Assembly (NCBI RefSeq): GCF_029504655.1
Contig: NZ_JAQFIL010000001.1
Span: 129,001 to 193,000 of the forward strand
Length of the DNA stretch: 64,000 nt
Direction: 5' to 3'
Origin: Catalinimonas alkaloidigena
GTDB taxonomy: Bacteria; Bacteroidota; Bacteroidia; Cytophagales; Cyclobacteriaceae
Shown here: in pieces, positions 61,201 through 64,000 of the stretch
Position numbering within the stretch: position 1 is the stretch's first letter
How the letters are laid out: each line of letters opens with the position of its first letter
The notes under the pieces: generated by a model
What the model saw: only the letters and a program-made list of their open reading frames with translations
Told to the model about the DNA's origin: nothing
The model's database searches: none
Program-made: the position numbers and the translations under genes

Positions 61201-62649
61201 ATGAAAGAAAATATAAAGTATAATCAAACATACTTATGGCTTATCAGCATGACAGCGGCAATGGGGGGGTTCCTCTTTGGTTACGATTGGGTAGTAATCG
61301 GCGGAGCCAAACCCTACTATGAACCTTTTTTTAATCTAAATACGCCGGCCTTACAGGGCTGGGGAACCAGCTCGGCACTGGTAGGCTGTATGGTCGGTGC
61401 GATAGCCTGTGTGTTCTTAAGTGATAAATATGGACGTAAACGCCTGCTGATTTTCGCAGGCTTTCTTTTTTCTCTTTCTGCAATAGGGACCGCGTTGGCA
61501 TCTGATTTCAGCTGGTTCAATATTTACAGAATTATCGGGGGTGTCGCTATGGGAATTGCACTGAATCTCTCGCCCATGTACATTTCTGAAATCTCTCCCC
61601 CAGAGAAAAGAGGGATGTTCGTAACCATCAATCAGCTACTGGTAATGATAGGAGTGTTGATGGCACAATTAGTTAACTGGCGTATATCACTGCTGGATAC
61701 AGCTCTGCCAGTAGATGCGACCAATGAGGTGATCGCCCAGAGCTGGAGCGGTCAGGCCGGATGGAGGTGGATGTTTGGGGCAGAAGTTTTACCTGCCTTT
61801 TTGTTTTTTGTACTCATGTTTTTTGTACCGGAAAGCGTACGCTGGCTGGTGAAAAATGGACAGGAAGAAAGTGCGCTGCGCGTGCTGAATAGAATAGGAG
61901 GTAGCGAGTATGCCCAATACCAGGTGAAAGAGGTGAAAAGGACAATTTCCAAAGAAGATGTATCGCATGTCAATTTTAAACAGCTGCTCAACTCCCGAGT
62001 GCTCAAATTTATAGGTTTAGGTGTGTTCCTGGCTTTTCTTCAACAATGGAGTGGCCTCAATGTAATCATCTATTATGCGTCTGATATTTTCCAGGCTGCC
62101 GGCTATAATCTTAAGCAGATGATGCTCAATATTGTGGTCATTGGTACTGTCATGGTATTGTCAGTAGTGGTGACTATGGCTACGGTAGATAAGCTAGGCA
62201 GAAAAACATTACTGCTATTTGGTACATTCTCTATGGCAATAACATATGCTCTGATCGGCTATTGTTTTTATGCCAACTACGAAGGTTTCCTCATTGTACT
62301 TCTGGTGCTGGCTAATGTCATGTTCTACTCTATCACTCTTGCTCCGCTTCTGTGGGTAGTGCTGTCCGAAATATTTCCTAACCGTATCCGGGGGGCGGCC
62401 ATGTCTATCGCCGCTTTTGCCCATTGGCTAGGTAATTTTACGCTTACTTTTAGTTTTCCTACCATCAAAGAAAACCTGGGCTGGGCCAATAATTTCTGGC
62501 TGTATGGGGTAATTTGTGCTATAGGCTTCGTAGTACTATATTATATCCTGCCCGAGACCAAAGGCAAATCCCTTGAAGAGATTGAGCATGAACTGATTGA
62601 TGGTAGCCCCAAAAAGGAAGAAGTGTTACAGTCAGCGATAAACGACTGA
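61201..62649 (+). CDS. Sugar porter (MFS) transporter
   Basis: A 482-aa MFS transporter of the sugar-porter group with 12 predicted spans: GGFLFGYDWVVIGGAKPYYE, DKYGRKRLLIFAGFLFSLSA (D/R-x-G-R-R/K loop), MYISEISPPEKRGMFVTINQ (PESPR-like), VRWLVKNGQEESALRVLNRI, QQWSGLNVIIYYASDIFQAA, VDKLGRKTLLLFG and PETKGKSLEEIE at the C-terminus. These are the signatures of hexose/pentose:H+ symporters. The specific sugar is not predictable. A SusC-like receptor gene follows downstream on the same strand. Confidence 0.93.
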   Translation: MKENIKYNQTYLWLISMTAAMGGFLFGYDWVVIGGAKPYYEPFFNLNTPALQGWGTSSALVGCMVGAIACVFLSDKYGRKRLLIFAGFLFSLSAIGTALASDFSWFNIYRIIGGVAMGIALNLSPMYISEISPPEKRGMFVTINQLLVMIGVLMAQLVNWRISLLDTALPVDATNEVIAQSWSGQAGWRWMFGAEVLPAFLFFVLMFFVPESVRWLVKNGQEESALRVLNRIGGSEYAQYQVKEVKRTISKEDVSHVNFKQLLNSRVLKFIGLGVFLAFLQQWSGLNVIIYYASDIFQAAGYNLKQMMLNIVVIGTVMVLSVVVTMATVDKLGRKTLLLFGTFSMAITYALIGYCFYANYEGFLIVLLVLANVMFYSITLAPLLWVVLSEIFPNRIRGAAMSIAAFAHWLGNFTLTFSFPTIKENLGWANNFWLYGVICAIGFVVLYYILPETKGKSLEEIEHELIDGSPKKEEVLQSAIND

Positions 62650-62686
62650 CTTCAGGAGAAAAGACAAAGCTTTTTACAGTAAAACG

Positions 62687-62718
62687 AAGTGCTTGTAGCT
62701 ACATATCTACAGGCACTT
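62687..62718 (+). terminator. Terminator-like hairpin after the sugar porter gene
   Basis: A 12-bp stem with one wobble pair (62687-62698 with 62707-62718) and an 8-base loop. The following T tract is weak. It lies 38 bases after the transporter stop. Confidence 0.6.
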
Positions 62719-63043
62719 TGTATGTTGTCCTACCTCTAAAAATCAATTTACCAAAAAATAAAATTGATAGTGACAAATCTTCAACATTACTTTATGTTTC
62801 TTGAAAAATAAGTAATGATTATGCTTAATGAATAGATGAAATGAAAAAGTAAAAAAATAGTTATCTCAGTTTGAAGGTGTTTGCTAATCCTCTCTCCACT
62901 TGATTATCAGATACTCTGAATATCTGCAAACGAAGAGTGTCTGAAGCATTTTGGCAGTAGAGAAAAATATGAAGAAGAAATAGCTTCTGTTGCTCAAAGC
63001 ACAATGCTAAAGCGAAACCATTAACAACCTAAAACTAATAACT
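62719..63043. other. Intergenic leader of the SusC-like receptor gene
   Basis: About 325 AT-rich bases with no gene. It should hold the promoter of the receptor gene. No clear sigma/anti-sigma or regulator site was identified by eye. Confidence 0.4.
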
Positions 63044-64000
63044 ATGTACACATCGCTACTCTATGTGAAGAGAATACCTCTCTTCATTATTTATTTATGC
63101 TTTAGCATACCTGTGCTTGCTCAGGATTTTGCAAGTAATCAGCAAATGTCCGGTGAGCAGGAAAAGCTCTCTGAAACCCAACAAAAGTCGAACAATGAAA
63201 ATCAGGTTTTTGCCACAGTTACCGGTACAGTGACCGATGCTACAAATGGCGGTGCATTACCTGGAGTCAATGTACTGGTAAAAGGAAGTACTACCGGTAC
63301 GGTAACTGATATTGAGGGAAAGTACAGCATCAATGTCCCAAATGAGGATGACATACTGGTGTTTTCTTCTATCGGTTATGCTCCGCAGGAGATCGCCGTA
63401 AATGGAAGAACAGTGATAGACATATCACTGTCAGAGGATGTGCAGAGCCTGGAGGAAATTGTGGTTGTGGGTTATGGCAGCCAGCTGAAAAAGGAAGTCA
63501 CCGGCTCAGTACAGACTGTAGATGCTACGGAGCTTCAGGATGTCCCGGTATCACAGGTGACACAAAAGTTGCAAGGCCGGCTGGCAGGTGTGCAGATCAA
63601 CCAGACTACCGGTAAGCCCGGGCAGGGTATGAGCGTGAGAATCCGTGGGCAGCTATCTGTTTCAGGAGGTAGTGACCCTCTTTATGTAGTAGATGGTTTT
63701 CCGATCACCGGAGATATCAGCAACATCAACCCCGATGAAATACAGGATATTTCAATCCTGAAAGATGCAGCTTCTACCTCGCTTTATGGTTCCAGGGCTG
63801 CCAATGGTGTGGTATTGATTACTACCAAAAAAGGTAAAGCAGGCCAAACGAATGTGAGTTTCACCGCTTACGGTGGTATACAGGAAGTACCCGAAAGAGG
63901 GAGACTGGAAATGATGAACGCTGAAGAATTCGTTCAGTTTAAGAAAGAGTACTATGAAGATGCTGGGCAGCCGGTGCCTGAAATTTTCCAAAATCCAGCT
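63044..64000 (+). CDS. SusC/RagA-type TonB-dependent receptor (5' part only)
   Basis: The 319 visible residues begin at ATG 63044 with a signal peptide (LFIIYLCFSIPVLAQ). A CarboxypepD_reg-like domain follows (VTGTVTDATNGGALPGVNVL, STTGTVTDIEGKYSINVP), then the TonB box region with LEEIVVVGYGSQLKKEVTGS and a plug domain (LQGRLAGVQINQTTGKPGQG, LKDAASTSLYGSRAANGVVL, ITTKKGKAGQTNVSF). The last is the SusC/RagA signature. These outer-membrane channels import glycans or peptides with a SusD-type lipoprotein. The barrel and any susD lie beyond the right edge. A sugar-porter gene upstream supports a sugar substrate. Confidence 0.95.
   Translation, partial: MYTSLLYVKRIPLFIIYLCFSIPVLAQDFASNQQMSGEQEKLSETQQKSNNENQVFATVTGTVTDATNGGALPGVNVLVKGSTTGTVTDIEGKYSINVPNEDDILVFSSIGYAPQEIAVNGRTVIDISLSEDVQSLEEIVVVGYGSQLKKEVTGSVQTVDATELQDVPVSQVTQKLQGRLAGVQINQTTGKPGQGMSVRIRGQLSVSGGSDPLYVVDGFPITGDISNINPDEIQDISILKDAASTSLYGSRAANGVVLITTKKGKAGQTNVSFTAYGGIQEVPERGRLEMMNAEEFVQFKKEYYEDAGQPVPEIFQNPA

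Noticed and set aside
1..64000. tRNA genes, rRNA genes, CRISPR arrays and intact insertion sequences
   Set aside because: Scanned the intergenic regions on both strands and saw no cloverleaf core with T-loop GTTCRA, no rRNA sequence, no regularly spaced identical repeats and no transposase gene.

Overview
This window reads as chromosomal DNA of a Bacteroidota bacterium, most likely a Cytophagales member. The evidence is a SusC-type TonB-dependent receptor at the right edge, many Bacteroidota-type lipoproteins with short signal peptides, an NqrF subunit, genes preceded by AT-rich leaders rather than Shine-Dalgarno sites, and a few TAnnTTTG promoter-like words. No rRNA, tRNA, CRISPR array, integrase, phage module or intact insertion sequence was seen. 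The species is not identifiable by eye.

Layout. 0-14.9 kb is mostly housekeeping: ribonuclease Z (cut by the left edge), a STAS protein, purC, a MORN/YwqK-repeat protein, a DUF2027-Smr protein, a DUF2279 protein, a DNA photolyase, isocitrate dehydrogenase, a TerB-like protein, a TPR lipoprotein, a 53-aa membrane protein, a J-domain membrane protein, TsaC/Sua5, a periplasmic M24 peptidase and a lone nqrF. 15-22.5 kb holds a degenerate arginase-fold protein with a cytochrome b5-like partner, a RidA lipoprotein, an exported class-V aminotransferase-fold protein, a D-amino-acid-oxidase-like protein whose motifs occur in circularly permuted order, and a calcineurin-like phosphoesterase. 22.5-29.5 kb looks like a sugar-acid catabolic cluster: two SDR dehydrogenases (one frameshifted), a GntP permease, a sugar isomerase/epimerase-like protein and a large haem c lipoprotein. 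30-35.8 kb is accessory, with a decayed lipoprotein gene, an AAC(6')-like acetyltransferase, another GNAT, YdeI, VOC, alpha/beta hydrolase and PhyH genes.

The most interesting locus is 35.8-38.8 kb. A clear TPP riboswitch leads a compact gene set: a SAM methyltransferase, an AIR-synthase/HypE/ThiL-superfamily protein (coupled by an ATGA overlap), a divergent ThiE/TenI-like protein, and a Trm112-like small protein. The riboswitch ties the set to thiamin, but ThiE active-site residues are replaced, so its chemistry is not the textbook one.

38.9-50.5 kb contains a MATE exporter, a GNAT, an acyl-CoA-dehydrogenase-like protein, an ECF sigma factor with a frameshifted membrane partner, a sulfatase, and a DUF1501 plus DUF1549/DUF1553 pair. 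50.8-53.4 kb is an AAA+ ATPase fused to TPRs, next to a TPR membrane protein. 54.6-60.4 kb is a complete RND efflux operon (adaptor, pump, outer-membrane factor) ending in a strong terminator. Then come a lone umuD, a sugar-porter MFS transporter and the SusC-like receptor, which runs off the right edge.

Between genes there are two families of short-period repeats: a 7-base GTTnnAR-like family and an 8-base GTGnTATG-like family, often folded as inverted repeats. There is also an 83-bp element with perfect 14-bp inverted ends. Three genes carry frameshifts, some in homopolymers; these may be real decay or sequencing error.
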